This document shows positions 27,201 to 34,052 of a DNA stretch of 43,400 nucleotides, piece by piece. Made by a program: the position numbers and the translations under genes. Source of the DNA: CAMLDH01 sp966250375 (lineage in GTDB: Bacteria; Pseudomonadota; Gammaproteobacteria; Burkholderiales; Burkholderiaceae_D). Every line of letters starts with the position of its first letter. The stretch's first letter is position 1. The stretch lies in the NCBI GenBank assembly GCA_966250375.1, contig CBINHE010000030.1, positions 1 through 43,400 of the forward strand. The letters are read 5' to 3'. Under the pieces are notes generated by a model. It saw only the letters and a list, made by a program, of their open reading frames with translations, did no database searches and was not told the DNA's origin.

Positions 27201-28119
27201 AACGTGGGGCGCGGGAATCGCCAAACACTTTGCCATTCCCTACAATCGAAAATTATGGACTGTCCCGCTGACCGAGATGGAAACGTCATGGCTCGGCGGG
27301 CGGGTGCCGCTGCCGGACATGGAAGAAATCATCGAGGGCGCATTGCAACCGACCGCCAAACCGATGGGCCCGAATGCACGTTTCGGCTATCCATTGCGCG
27401 GCGGCTTTCAGGCGCTGATGTCCGGGTTCCTGCCGCATATCAAGGGCACGATCGAATTGAATGCCGACGTGGTGCATGTGTCGCCGCGCGAGCATCTGGT
27501 GGCATTGGCAGATGGCCGGCGCTTTCAATACGATCATTTGATCAGCACCATGCCGCTGCCCGAGTTGATCAAGCGTATCGGTGACGCAGCGCCGGATGAA
27601 ATCAGGCAAGCGGCGCGCGCTTTGCGCCATGTTTCCGTGCGTTGCGTAAATCTTGGCATTGCAAGGGAAGATATCACCGACAAGCACTGGATCTATTATC
27701 CGGAAGAGACGATCTTTCATCGCATTTTTGTTCAGGGAAATGCCAGTCCGGAATGCAATGCGCCCGGCGGATTCGGCTTGACCTGTGAAATAACATATTC
27801 GCCAACCAAGCCGCTGCCGTACGGCGGGCAGCGTCTGATTGAACGCTGCATGGCGGACTTGATCGAGGTTGGTTTTCTGAAAGCGGATGACCGGCTGCTG
27901 ACCGCGAACCAGGTGGATATGCCATACGCCTATGTGCTATATGACCATGCGCGTGCGCGCAACGTGGCAATCGTCAAGGCATGGCTGGCAGAGTACGACA
28001 TTGCATTGGCGGGCCGTTATAGCGAGTGGGAGTACTACAACTCCGACCATGCGTTCATTGCCGGCAAAAAAGCGGCGGCAGCGATCAAATGGGAGCAGCC
28101 GAAGAAAAGCGCGCTGTAG
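24241..28119 (+). CDS. Triple fusion: GH-A glycoside hydrolase, glycosyltransferase, FAD oxidoreductase (UDP-galactopyranose mutase-like)
   Basis: One uninterrupted frame of about 1290 aa joins three enzymes. Residue numbers count from TTG 24172. Residues 40-415 form a clan GH-A barrel hydrolase, with acid/base Glu174 in SPMNEIS and likely nucleophile Glu328 in LLSETS. Residues 429-815 form a GT-B glycosyltransferase opening with IIVFSHLRWDFVYQRPQHLL, with a C-terminal FVSPTKTLEYLAAELPVV donor site. Residues 823-1307 are an FAD amine-oxidase-like domain (IVGAGPTGLSAAYHL) related to UDP-galactopyranose mutases, interrupted by a low-complexity insert at about 945-990. The start is uncertain (24241 or 24268). 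No signal peptide or membrane segment is evident. A role in making a surface glycan is inferred; the sugars are unknown. Confidence 0.8.
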   Translation: MDSQFTDTNMTAPASTEPFRSYWMAGYEGADHINRAGNPLSMNHSTRHAERAYDDYRLLEQFGIRTVRESIGWRLTEAQGRFDFSSIESRIDAARRTGLQIVWTLCHYGWPAGIHLESQEFVERFACFCRAAARYLAPLSEDNTVYSPMNEISYMTWGLCNNLLSNGDQRDYVDATEVKRQLVRATIAGCDAIWESDPHARILHCDPVIHVVASGNRPDLNDAAASCAQSQFESWDMLCGRVAPELGGAPRYLDLIGVNYYHSNQWEFDTNERLWWHLGNARRVPLHRLLHDVQQRYRRPVLLSETSHVGSGRGAWIKELARETVSARNNGVALHGICLYPIIDRPDWDDVDHWHRSGLWDVDIDGEGKFQRVLSEPYAYALRQAQRITGLHCPINTPIRRQGDRMPAIIVFSHLRWDFVYQRPQHLLSHLAEYYQVIFIEEPVWHEGESFFKISSPAPNVHVYQPHTQIGMAGFHDDQLPQLRKLMRQLTVDHADHIAWFYTPMALPLLQDLQPRLVVYDCMDELAAFKNAPKQLLQRESAVLKRADIVFTGGPSLYRARSERHPNVHCFPSSVDVVHFTQALDRSNSHPHHRSIPGPRLGYYGVIDERFDAQLIAQVADAHPQWQIVLVGPIIKIDPASLPQRANIHYLGQQPYQSLPHFLAGWDVCLLPFALNESTRFVSPTKTLEYLAAELPVVSTPITDVVDLYGEVVSIAADATSFIAACEEALLAPPAAQADKVAAMRRIVASTSWESTARKMHALLEAAPVKEAKGGHETAESADLNENVNALRKATVMPHVKCVIVGAGPTGLSAAYHLDGDTLVLDKNAGVGGWCRSIEDKGFTFDHAGHIMFSNDPYVLKLYQTLLGDNLHWQNREAWVYSKQVYTRYPFQGALYGLPPEVIKECIIGAVEARYGSLKKPDVKCDAANGREGQGDGKQLDSMAAPAQVSDCCADGSATLPPSRLSAAPFVSLENRQPANFEEFIYQTWGAGIAKHFAIPYNRKLWTVPLTEMETSWLGGRVPLPDMEEIIEGALQPTAKPMGPNARFGYPLRGGFQALMSGFLPHIKGTIELNADVVHVSPREHLVALADGRRFQYDHLISTMPLPELIKRIGDAAPDEIRQAARALRHVSVRCVNLGIAREDITDKHWIYYPEETIFHRIFVQGNASPECNAPGGFGLTCEITYSPTKPLPYGGQRLIERCMADLIEVGFLKADDRLLTANQVDMPYAYVLYDHARARNVAIVKAWLAEYDIALAGRYSEWEYYNSDHAFIAGKKAAAAIKWEQPKKSAL
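25445..25458 (+). promoter_or_regulatory. internal ribosome site at the hydrolase-glycosyltransferase junction
   Basis: AAGGAG (25445-25450), five bases, then in-frame ATG (25456-25458) lie exactly where the hydrolase domain ends and the glycosyltransferase domain begins (residue 429). It looks like a leftover or working translation start of a formerly separate gene. The glycosyltransferase-oxidoreductase part could be made on its own from here. Confidence 0.6.
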
Positions 28120-28125
28120 AGATTA

Positions 28126-28145
28126 CAAACCGCCTTGTGGTTTTT
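28126..28145 (+). terminator. possible terminator of the fusion gene
   Basis: AAACCG-CCTTG-TGGTTT (one G-U pair) followed by TT, eight bases after the fusion stop codon. The stem is short, so this is a weak call. Confidence 0.4.
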
Positions 28146-28446
28146 ACCGGTACTGCTTCCGCGCATCAGTGATATGGAACGCGGTCGAGCTTTCTCTCTC
28201 GCTTAGGGGGAGCTAGATCGCGCTCCGTCATCCCGGCTTGGCAGTAGGTCCAATTTTTTTGTTATACCTGCTGAGATGCTCAATGAAAGGGAGAGCGAAA
28301 TATTGTGCCGATGGCATGGCACTTGCTCTTCAACGAAGCTGATCTCGCAAAGGATATGCGCATGAATAAACGTTTCAATTCGCGTTTCAATTCGCACTTC
28401 TGCCTTCGTGACAGCCAACTCTATTGATTCATTCGAAAGGATTATC
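28146..28446 (+). promoter_or_regulatory. PRC-barrel gene upstream region with strong sigma-54 promoter (28312-28327)
   Basis: TGGCATG-GCAC-TTGCT matches the -24/-12 consensus at 11 of 12 positions (GG 28313-28314, GC 28325-28326). It is the best sigma-54 site in the window and lies 120 bases before the ATG. Upstream, GGAGC-TAGATC-GCGCTCC near 28208-28225 is a small dyad that might be an activator site. The rest shows nothing recognisable. Confidence 0.75.
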
Positions 28447-28887
28447 ATGAACCCATCTTCAACATCAAGCGGCTCCATGCCCGGCACCGAGGGCGGCGCC
28501 CGCATCATTGAGCAACAACCTGAATATTCCGGCGGACCGGGGCCGGAAGTGATGGCTGCGGATACCCTGCAAGGAGATAGAGTCGTGAACCTGCAAGGCG
28601 ACGACCTCGGCAAGATCGAGGACATCATGATTGATGTTCCGAGCGGTCACGTGGCGTACGCGGTCATGTCGTTTGGCGGCATCATGGGCATCGGCGATAA
28701 ACTGTTCGCGATTCCGTGGAGCGCGTTGACCCTTGATGCCGATCGCGAATGCTTTGTACTCGACATCGATGAGGAACGCCTGAAAAACGCGCCTGGCTTT
28801 GACAAGGATCATTGGCCATCCATGGCGGATCCGACTTGGGCATCCGAGATCTATACCTATTACAACATGCGCCCATATTGGCAGTAA
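28447..28887 (+). CDS. PRC-barrel domain protein
   Basis: 146-aa soluble protein. After a Ser/Gly-rich N-terminus (1-35) comes a PRC-barrel beta domain: GDRVVNLQGDDLGKIEDIMIDV, then HVAYAVMSFGG and LFAIPWSAL. The C-terminus is aromatic (WASEIYTYYNMRPYW), a feature of stress-linked PRC-barrel proteins. AAAGGA precedes ATG 28447; the longer frame from 28408 lacks a ribosome site. PRC barrels mediate protein or RNA contacts and are common in stress regulons, but no exact role is known for this group. It is monocistronic, with a sigma-54 promoter before and a strong terminator after. Confidence 0.88.
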   Translation: MNPSSTSSGSMPGTEGGARIIEQQPEYSGGPGPEVMAADTLQGDRVVNLQGDDLGKIEDIMIDVPSGHVAYAVMSFGGIMGIGDKLFAIPWSALTLDADRECFVLDIDEERLKNAPGFDKDHWPSMADPTWASEIYTYYNMRPYWQ

Positions 28888-28900
28888 AACCCACCACGTA

Positions 28901-28935
28901 AAAGGCGCCGATCAGATATTCGGCGCCTTTTTTTC
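28901..28935 (+). terminator. intrinsic terminator of the PRC-barrel gene, probably bidirectional
   Basis: AAAGGCGCCGA (28901-28911) pairs perfectly with TCGGCGCCTTT (28920-28930) around an 8-nt loop and runs into seven Ts. The As on the left give a shorter U run on the opposite strand, so it may also end the convergent hemerythrin transcript. Confidence 0.9.
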
Positions 28936-28970
28936 ATCCGATATCAGATTTAGACAAATCTTCTTAGCGG

Positions 28971-29531
28971 TCAGGTACCGCCCTTGCGGCTTGACTTTTT
29001 CCGCCTGATTTCGGTCTCCCCTTCGACGGCGTCGTCGTCCTCCGGGAATCCGAATTCGGCGAGCAACTCCTCTTTGCGCTGACGGATATCTTCTCCCAGG
29101 GACTCCAAGGACAATTTGGCTTTTTTCGCTTTCGGGAAAATTTTTTCCTGTTCTTCTTCAATGTGATGCCGGACGTATTCACCGAGAACGGTGAATTTTG
29201 CATCGTACAATTCGTCGTCTGGCTGCATCGATTCAAGTTCCGCAATCAGTTGACTCGCAATGCCGTGCTCGACTTCCGCCTCGTCCAGCATACTGGTATC
29301 GTCGAGCGCCTCACGCAGCGCTGGGTAAAAAAATTCTTCTTCTACCTGCGAGTGAATCGTCAATTCGGTACAGGTCCGCTCCACCAGGATCTGTTTGGCA
29401 TCCTCATCGCTGTCTTCATCCAATCTCAATTTTTCAAAGTCCGTAAACATTTTCATGACATGCTTATGGTCTTCCGTGAGAATGTCGATCGCAGTCGCGG
29501 GGGAGGCCTTGCTGGCAAACTTGGATGGCAT
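28971..29531 (-). CDS. Hemerythrin HHE domain protein
   Basis: 186-aa cytoplasmic protein with a four-helix hemerythrin-like bundle that should bind a di-iron centre. Candidate ligands are His in TEDHKHVMKMF, HSQVEEEFFYP, VEHGIASQL and YVRHHIEEEQEKIFP, the usual HHE spacing. The C-terminal 45 residues are charged and end in a basic RRKKSSRKGG patch, perhaps for nucleic-acid contact. AGGAG precedes the ATG. Such proteins act in iron, oxygen or NO stress; the exact role is open. A sigma-54 promoter lies 41 bases upstream. It converges on the PRC-barrel gene. Confidence 0.92.
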   Translation of the reverse strand: MPSKFASKASPATAIDILTEDHKHVMKMFTDFEKLRLDEDSDEDAKQILVERTCTELTIHSQVEEEFFYPALREALDDTSMLDEAEVEHGIASQLIAELESMQPDDELYDAKFTVLGEYVRHHIEEEQEKIFPKAKKAKLSLESLGEDIRQRKEELLAEFGFPEDDDAVEGETEIRRKKSSRKGGT

Positions 29532-29571
29532 GTTTAACTCCTGTTAATAGAAAATTTGACAGAACAAGCTT

Positions 29572-29587
29572 CGCAAAACCCATGCCA
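29572..29587 (-). promoter_or_regulatory. sigma-54 promoter of the hemerythrin gene
   Basis: On the minus strand TGGCATG-GGTT-TTGCG, with GG at 29586-29585 and GC at 29574-29573, ten apart, 10 of 12 consensus matches. Its start would be near 29561, 30 bases before the ATG. The remaining bases up to the repeat at 29723 show no gene. Confidence 0.75.
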
Positions 29588-29722
29588 ATAAGACCGCATT
29601 GTTTGATTCGGGTAATGCAACGATATCTGCATGATGAGGAAACTCAAGTTGTGGTGTCGGGCAACGATTTTGCACAGTAGTTGCGTTTGTCATTTTCTGC
29701 TGCAGCGTGGTTCACCATGCTT

Positions 29723-29947
29723 AGGTGATTTCCGTGAATGAATATCCCATTTTCACGGCGCAGACGGGCGCGCTGCTGCGTTGTTCCTCGTTTGTGTGGC
29801 CCGCCACACGGCACTCGTCACGCCTTGCGGGAGTATCGCCTTGCAAGGCGATACCGTTACGCAGGCGTGGGACTTGTCCCACGAAACCCCTGCTGCACCA
29901 TCCCATCTGCACCATGACCATGGGATATTCATTCACGGAAATCACCT
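29723..29947. repeat. structured repeat A: 28-bp terminal inverted repeats enclosing several hairpins
   Basis: Perfect 28-bp inverted arms (29723-29750 and 29920-29947) enclose 169 bp. Inside are GTGTGGC-CC-GCCACAC (29794-29809), a perfect 22-nt palindrome (29833-29854) and CGTGGGAC-TT-GTCCCACG (29866-29883), the last enclosed by GCAGG/CCTGC. The segment 29833-29894 aligns without gaps to 32578-32639, and differences in the hairpins are paired changes. The right arm contains the stop codon of the heptosyltransferase gene. It resembles a miniature mobile element or a REP-type composite; no transposase is present. Confidence 0.75.
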
Positions 29948-31015
29948 TGCTTCATCCAGCAATTCAAGTGTTTCCGCGACCACGCGCTCGGGAGGCACTT
30001 TTGCCAGGCAATCGTGATGTTGCTCGGGGCAGATGCTTTTGTAGCAGAAGCGGCACGGTACTGGATGGAACAATACCCGGCACGGCACTTGCCACGGCGT
30101 ATGCTGCGGATTGGTCAGCGCGTAGAGATCGACCACCGGCGTGCCGACTGCCGCGGCCAGATGCGCCGGCGCGCTATTGTTGGTGATAATGAGTGGCGCC
30201 AGCGAAATCATCGCAGCGAATTTTCCGAGTGTGAGGGTGCCGGCCAGCGAATGAGAAGGCGCGCTCATCGCATCCCGGATTTGCGCGACCAGCGCTGTTT
30301 CGTTTGCCGTGCCGGTAAAAACCAGCGGGCAGTGCAGCGCTGCCGCGAGTTGGTCAGCGACGTCGCGCCACAGCGGCGCGGGATAGCACCGCGATGGCGC
30401 GCTGGCACCTGGATGCAACAGTAGCCAAGGCTGCGACGGATCGATGTCAAGCGCGGATATATGGCGCCGGGCCCACGCGACATCCTCGGCAGGAATGGAA
30501 AACGACAGCCGCTGCTCGGCCGCCTCGCTGCCGATGCTTGCAACGAGATCGAGCTGGCGGCGCACTTCGTGCCGCACCATTTGATGCGGCTCTGGGTCGG
30601 GGATCCAGTCCGAGAGCAGATGGTAGGGGTTTTCGCGGCAATGGGCGATGCGCAAAGGGATGTCTGCCAGATAGCAAAGCAGGGCGGCGGGCAGCGGACT
30701 CTGGCTATACGACGTGAAGATCACGGCGGCGTCGAATTGGCGCGATTGCAGCATTTTCGGCAGCGCCAGATCAATCGCGGCATTGTGGCGCTCGCTGCTC
30801 TTCATCCAAGGCGACGCATACACGATAACGTCATGCAATTCCGGGATAAAACGGGCGGCAGCGCTGCCTGCCTCCGAGCTGAGCAGTGTCATGCGGCGCG
30901 CCGGGACGGTATTTTTCAACGCGCGGATCGCCGGCGTGCTCATCAGCACATCGCCCAATTGGTCAAGCCGTACGCACAGGATATTTTGCGCCTGATCCCA
31001 ATCCTGTTTTGTCAT
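29942..31015 (-). CDS. GT9-family heptosyltransferase-like glycosyltransferase
   Basis: 357-aa enzyme of the ADP-heptose:LPS heptosyltransferase family (GT9), which adds heptose to lipopolysaccharide core or related glycans at the cytoplasmic side of the inner membrane. The N-terminus ILCVRLDQLGDVLMSTPAIRAL and the C-terminal LAAAVGTPVVDLYALTNP with WLLLHPGASAPSRCYP are typical GT9 stretches. The ATG overlaps the HAD gene by 4 bp, and it is the last gene of the minus-strand glycan operon. Its stop codon falls in the right arm of repeat A. The actual donor and acceptor are not determined; it is not necessarily WaaC or WaaF. Confidence 0.88.
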   Translation of the reverse strand: MTKQDWDQAQNILCVRLDQLGDVLMSTPAIRALKNTVPARRMTLLSSEAGSAAARFIPELHDVIVYASPWMKSSERHNAAIDLALPKMLQSRQFDAAVIFTSYSQSPLPAALLCYLADIPLRIAHCRENPYHLLSDWIPDPEPHQMVRHEVRRQLDLVASIGSEAAEQRLSFSIPAEDVAWARRHISALDIDPSQPWLLLHPGASAPSRCYPAPLWRDVADQLAAALHCPLVFTGTANETALVAQIRDAMSAPSHSLAGTLTLGKFAAMISLAPLIITNNSAPAHLAAAVGTPVVDLYALTNPQHTPWQVPCRVLFHPVPCRFCYKSICPEQHHDCLAKVPPERVVAETLELLDEAR

Positions 31016-31647
31016 TGCTCGCTTGCCTTCGTCTCGTCTGGCGAAGGCAAACCGTCAAGCCGCGTAATCGTCTTGGCAGCCGAATATACATCGTTCACCA
31101 TAATGTCGGGCATGCGCAGCGGCGACTGCTGCCATTGCGTTTCGTTGCCATTGTTGATCAATGCCGCCTTGCAGCCGGCACGGTGACCGGCTTCGACGTC
31201 GTGCAGAATATCGCCGACTATCCATGAGCGGCGCAAGTCGATGTCATGCTCGCCTGCGGCCCGCTGCAACATGCCCGGCATCGGTTTGCGGCAAGTGCAA
31301 GCGCTTGCATACGAGGCCACGGTCCCGGTCGGGCTATGCGGGCAATAATAGATGCCGTCGATGACAATGCCTTGTTCGCCCAGCATATGCCGGAGATGTT
31401 GCAACACGTGGTGCAACGCCCATTCCGAAAAAATGCCGTGCGCAAGGCCGGGTTGGTTGGATACGATAAACAAGGCATAACCGCACTGCTGCAAGTGTGC
31501 CAGTCCCTGCACAACGCGCGGACCGAGCACGACGCGTTGCGGGTTGACGTTATGCGGAACATCCTCGATCAAGGTACCGTCCTTGTCGAGAAAAATTGCG
31601 CGCCGCAGACGCTGCTGCGTCGTTTCCTTTCCCTCGTTCATATTCAC
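31012..31647 (-). CDS. HAD-IIIA phosphatase, GmhB-like
   Basis: 211-aa HAD phosphatase resembling D,D-heptose 1,7-bisphosphate 7-phosphatase (GmhB) and the HisB N-domain. Motif I is FLDKDGTL with both catalytic Asp residues near the N-terminus; VSNQPG follows as motif II. The zinc-loop residues Cys-x-His and Cys-x-Cys are visible in CPHSPTG and ACTCRKP, which supports GmhB. It sits between an SDR and a heptosyltransferase with 4-bp overlaps on both sides, so heptose-precursor synthesis is the likely job. Confidence 0.88.
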   Translation of the reverse strand: MNMNEGKETTQQRLRRAIFLDKDGTLIEDVPHNVNPQRVVLGPRVVQGLAHLQQCGYALFIVSNQPGLAHGIFSEWALHHVLQHLRHMLGEQGIVIDGIYYCPHSPTGTVASYASACTCRKPMPGMLQRAAGEHDIDLRRSWIVGDILHDVEAGHRAGCKAALINNGNETQWQQSPLRMPDIMVNDVYSAAKTITRLDGLPSPDETKASEQ

Positions 31648-32414
31648 GGCCAGGACGTTTCATGCATCGGCAGCACGGTGATTTCGGCAATCACGGTGTC
31701 ATCCGGCAAGGTCAATACCGCTTGTACCGCGCGTGCCACGTTGGCCGGATCCTGCAAGGTGGACAAGTCGATCTCCGGAAAACGATCAAGCAGAAAAGGC
31801 GTACGCATGCCACCCGCCACCACGGCGGTCACCTTGATGTTGTAAGGACGCAATTCCGCATGCAAGGCGTGCGAGAACCCGAGCAGTCCCCATTTGCTCG
31901 CATGGTAGGCAGACGCATTCGGCCATGTTCTTTTGGCGGCAGTCGAGGCGATGTTGATGATATGGCCGCGCCCAAGTTGCCGCATGTGCCGCGCCGCGCA
32001 CTGCGATAACAGGAACGGACCGTAAAGATTGGTGCGGATGACGCGATCCCAATCGGGATACGAGAGTTCTTCCAGCGGGCAAGTCACATCGATGCCGGCA
32101 TTGTTAATCAGCACGTCCAGCGTGCCGAATCGGTCGATGGTGTGCGCTACGGCCTGCTCTGCTGCAGCCGGGTCGCTTACGTCGAAGTGCATGGCGTGCG
32201 CAGCGGCGCCAGCCGCAGCCAGCGATTCCGCCACGGCCAAGGCGCCGTCGCGATTGCGATCACCCACCATGATGTTGGCGCCGACAGCTGATAAGGTGCG
32301 GCATAGCGCAGCGCCAAGACCGCTGCCGCCGCCTGTGATTAAAATGGTCTTGCCGGCCAATGCCGGCAGCGCGGCTTGTTGCGGCATACTGCCGGCCTCA
32401 TGCACTTGATTCAA
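31644..32414 (-). CDS. SDR family oxidoreductase of the glycan operon
   Basis: 256-aa short-chain dehydrogenase with TGGGSGLG cofactor motif, NNAGID, and catalytic Tyr/Lys in YHASKWG. The start is TTG 32414, backed by AAGGAG seven bases upstream; ATG 32387 with a weaker GAGG is possible and would be nine residues shorter. It overlaps the HAD gene by 4 bp. Together with a HAD phosphatase and a heptosyltransferase it probably modifies a sugar nucleotide or a carbohydrate, but the substrate cannot be read from sequence. The gap upstream to the GT4 gene holds repeat B. Confidence 0.87.
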   Translation of the reverse strand: MNQVHEAGSMPQQAALPALAGKTILITGGGSGLGAALCRTLSAVGANIMVGDRNRDGALAVAESLAAAGAAAHAMHFDVSDPAAAEQAVAHTIDRFGTLDVLINNAGIDVTCPLEELSYPDWDRVIRTNLYGPFLLSQCAARHMRQLGRGHIINIASTAAKRTWPNASAYHASKWGLLGFSHALHAELRPYNIKVTAVVAGGMRTPFLLDRFPEIDLSTLQDPANVARAVQAVLTLPDDTVIAEITVLPMHETSWP

Positions 32415-32467
32415 GATACATCTCCTTCATTGAACCTGGAAACGGTAGTTGGACAAGTGCGAGTGTG

Positions 32468-32670
32468 CGCTTTTGCGGCTTCCTGGCAAGGCGCGACGAC
32501 GCGGTGGACTGCATTCCACAAGGAGGAGCAACGCGGCCAGGGAGTCGCAAAAGCGTGCGATCGTCCTTGCAGGACGCGTATTGGCTTGCAAGCCAGTACT
32601 GCTACGCAGGCGGATCGCATGCGATCCGAAACCCCTGCTACGCCCTGTAGCGTTCTCACCCAATAGGTGA
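32468..32670. repeat. structured repeat B inside the glycan operon
   Basis: Within the 342-bp gap between the GT4 and SDR genes. Outer stem: 32468-32487 pairs with 32536-32555 over 20 bp with two G-U pairs, enclosing GTGGACTGCATTCCAC and GGAGGAGCAACGC. Then GTCC-TTGCA-GGAC, a 22-nt palindrome (32578-32599), and CGGATCGCATGCGATCCG (32611-32628) flanked by GCAGG and AAACCCCTGC, then TCACC-CAATA-GGTGA. The 62-nt core 32578-32639 is the counterpart of 29833-29894 in repeat A. It is transcribed in the operon, directly upstream of the SDR ribosome site. The rest of the gap (32671-32756) is featureless. Confidence 0.75.
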
Positions 32671-32756
32671 ATGTCATCGAATGAAAGAATCTCAATGTTC
32701 ATGGGGCTTTCCAGACATAAGTAAGCGGTCAACTGCCGTTTCCAGGTTGAACTGCG

Positions 32757-34052
32757 TCATATTCCGGAAGCCGCTTGTGCGCCGAGCGCAGGGGAGGGCG
32801 TGGAATGCGCATGCAAAAGCGGGACGGTTGCGTGAGCGGCGAAATAGACATCGGCAATTTGCGCGGCGACCTTGCGCCACGTAAAGTAATGATAGGCACG
32901 ATGCATTCCAGCCCATCCCATGCGTTGCGCGGTGTGAGGCCGGTAATATAGCAATGCCAGTCGTTCGGCCAATGCATCGGGATCGTTGGGTGGCACCAGA
33001 TAACCTGTCTCGGCCTCGACCACCGTGCTCTTGATGCCGCCGACGGCCGCACCAATGACCGGTGTACCACATGCCATCGCTTCCACCGGCGTAATGCCGA
33101 ACGGCTCATACCACGGCGTCGTGACGAACACATTGGCGGCGCTGTAGTAATAGCGCAGCATCGCCCGTGGCTGCTGGCCGGTGAACGTGACCGCATCGCG
33201 GATTTCCAGCGTATCGGCCAGCGCCATCAAGCGCCCGAGTTCCGGCGTTGCTTGCGGATCGGGTTCGAGCGTATTGCCGCCCACCACCAACAGTTTTCCT
33301 GGAATGCCGTGCTTTTTGCGCAGCGTCGCCATCGAGCGAATAACATTGTCGATGCCCTTGCGCGGCACGATGCGGCCCAGTTGCAGCACAATGAAATCAT
33401 CAGGTTGCAAGCCTAAATGCTCGCGCGCGCTGGCTGTAACCGGCCAGAATTCGTTCGAATCAAAACCGCAGGGAACAACATCAATGCGATTGCCATCGGC
33501 ACCATACAAACGTTCCATGTCAACCTGATCCTGGGCGCATTCCGCGATGATCCGATCGGCCTCCTGCATCAGCCGTTCTTCAATGGCAAAGCGAATATCG
33601 GGAAATGCGTCATCCTTGCCTTGCGACAGGCGCCGTACGCGTCCGAGCGCATGGAAAGTCATGACAAAGGGCGTGCCCAACGCTTGTTTGATCCGTTGCG
33701 CGACCATGCCTGACATGAAAAAATTGGCATGAGTCACGTCGTAGCGAATTTTTTCGCGGCGCGCGAAGCGTTCCACCCAACGTGCGAATTCTTCCATGTG
33801 CGCCAGCATCTGTTCTTTCGGAATGAAGCGTGCCGGTCCGGCCGGTACATGGATCACGCGTGCCTGAGGTAACCAGTCCACGATCAGCGGCTGATTCTTG
33901 CCATCGCGGCGGGTGAAAATGTCGATATGAAAACCTAGATGCGTGAGTTGCCTGGCAAGGTGCGCGACATACACATTTTGTCCGCCGCTATCAGTGCCGC
34001 CGACCAGAGCCAAGGGGGATGCGTGTTCACTGATCAAGGCAATTTTCAGCAT
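32757..34052 (-). CDS. GT4-family glycosyltransferase (sucrose-phosphate-synthase-like)
   Basis: 431-aa retaining GT-B glycosyltransferase. The N-terminal acceptor domain opens with IALISEHASPLALVGGTDSGGQNVYV, the glycine-rich loop shared with sucrose-synthase-like GT4 enzymes. The C-terminal donor domain has LQLGRIVPRKGIDNVI and the E-x7-E motif in EPFGITPVEAMACGTPVIG. The last 25 residues are low complexity. It is the first gene of a minus-strand unit that continues, after repeat B, with SDR, HAD and heptosyltransferase. A sigma-54 promoter candidate lies 83 bases upstream. Confidence 0.9.
   Translation of the reverse strand: MLKIALISEHASPLALVGGTDSGGQNVYVAHLARQLTHLGFHIDIFTRRDGKNQPLIVDWLPQARVIHVPAGPARFIPKEQMLAHMEEFARWVERFARREKIRYDVTHANFFMSGMVAQRIKQALGTPFVMTFHALGRVRRLSQGKDDAFPDIRFAIEERLMQEADRIIAECAQDQVDMERLYGADGNRIDVVPCGFDSNEFWPVTASAREHLGLQPDDFIVLQLGRIVPRKGIDNVIRSMATLRKKHGIPGKLLVVGGNTLEPDPQATPELGRLMALADTLEIRDAVTFTGQQPRAMLRYYYSAANVFVTTPWYEPFGITPVEAMACGTPVIGAAVGGIKSTVVEAETGYLVPPNDPDALAERLALLYYRPHTAQRMGWAGMHRAYHYFTWRKVAAQIADVYFAAHATVPLLHAHSTPSPALGAQAASGI

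Noticed and set aside
29721..29945. Two short open frames both beginning MISVNEYP on opposite strands
   Set aside because: They arise from the 28-bp inverted arms of repeat A, not from genes.
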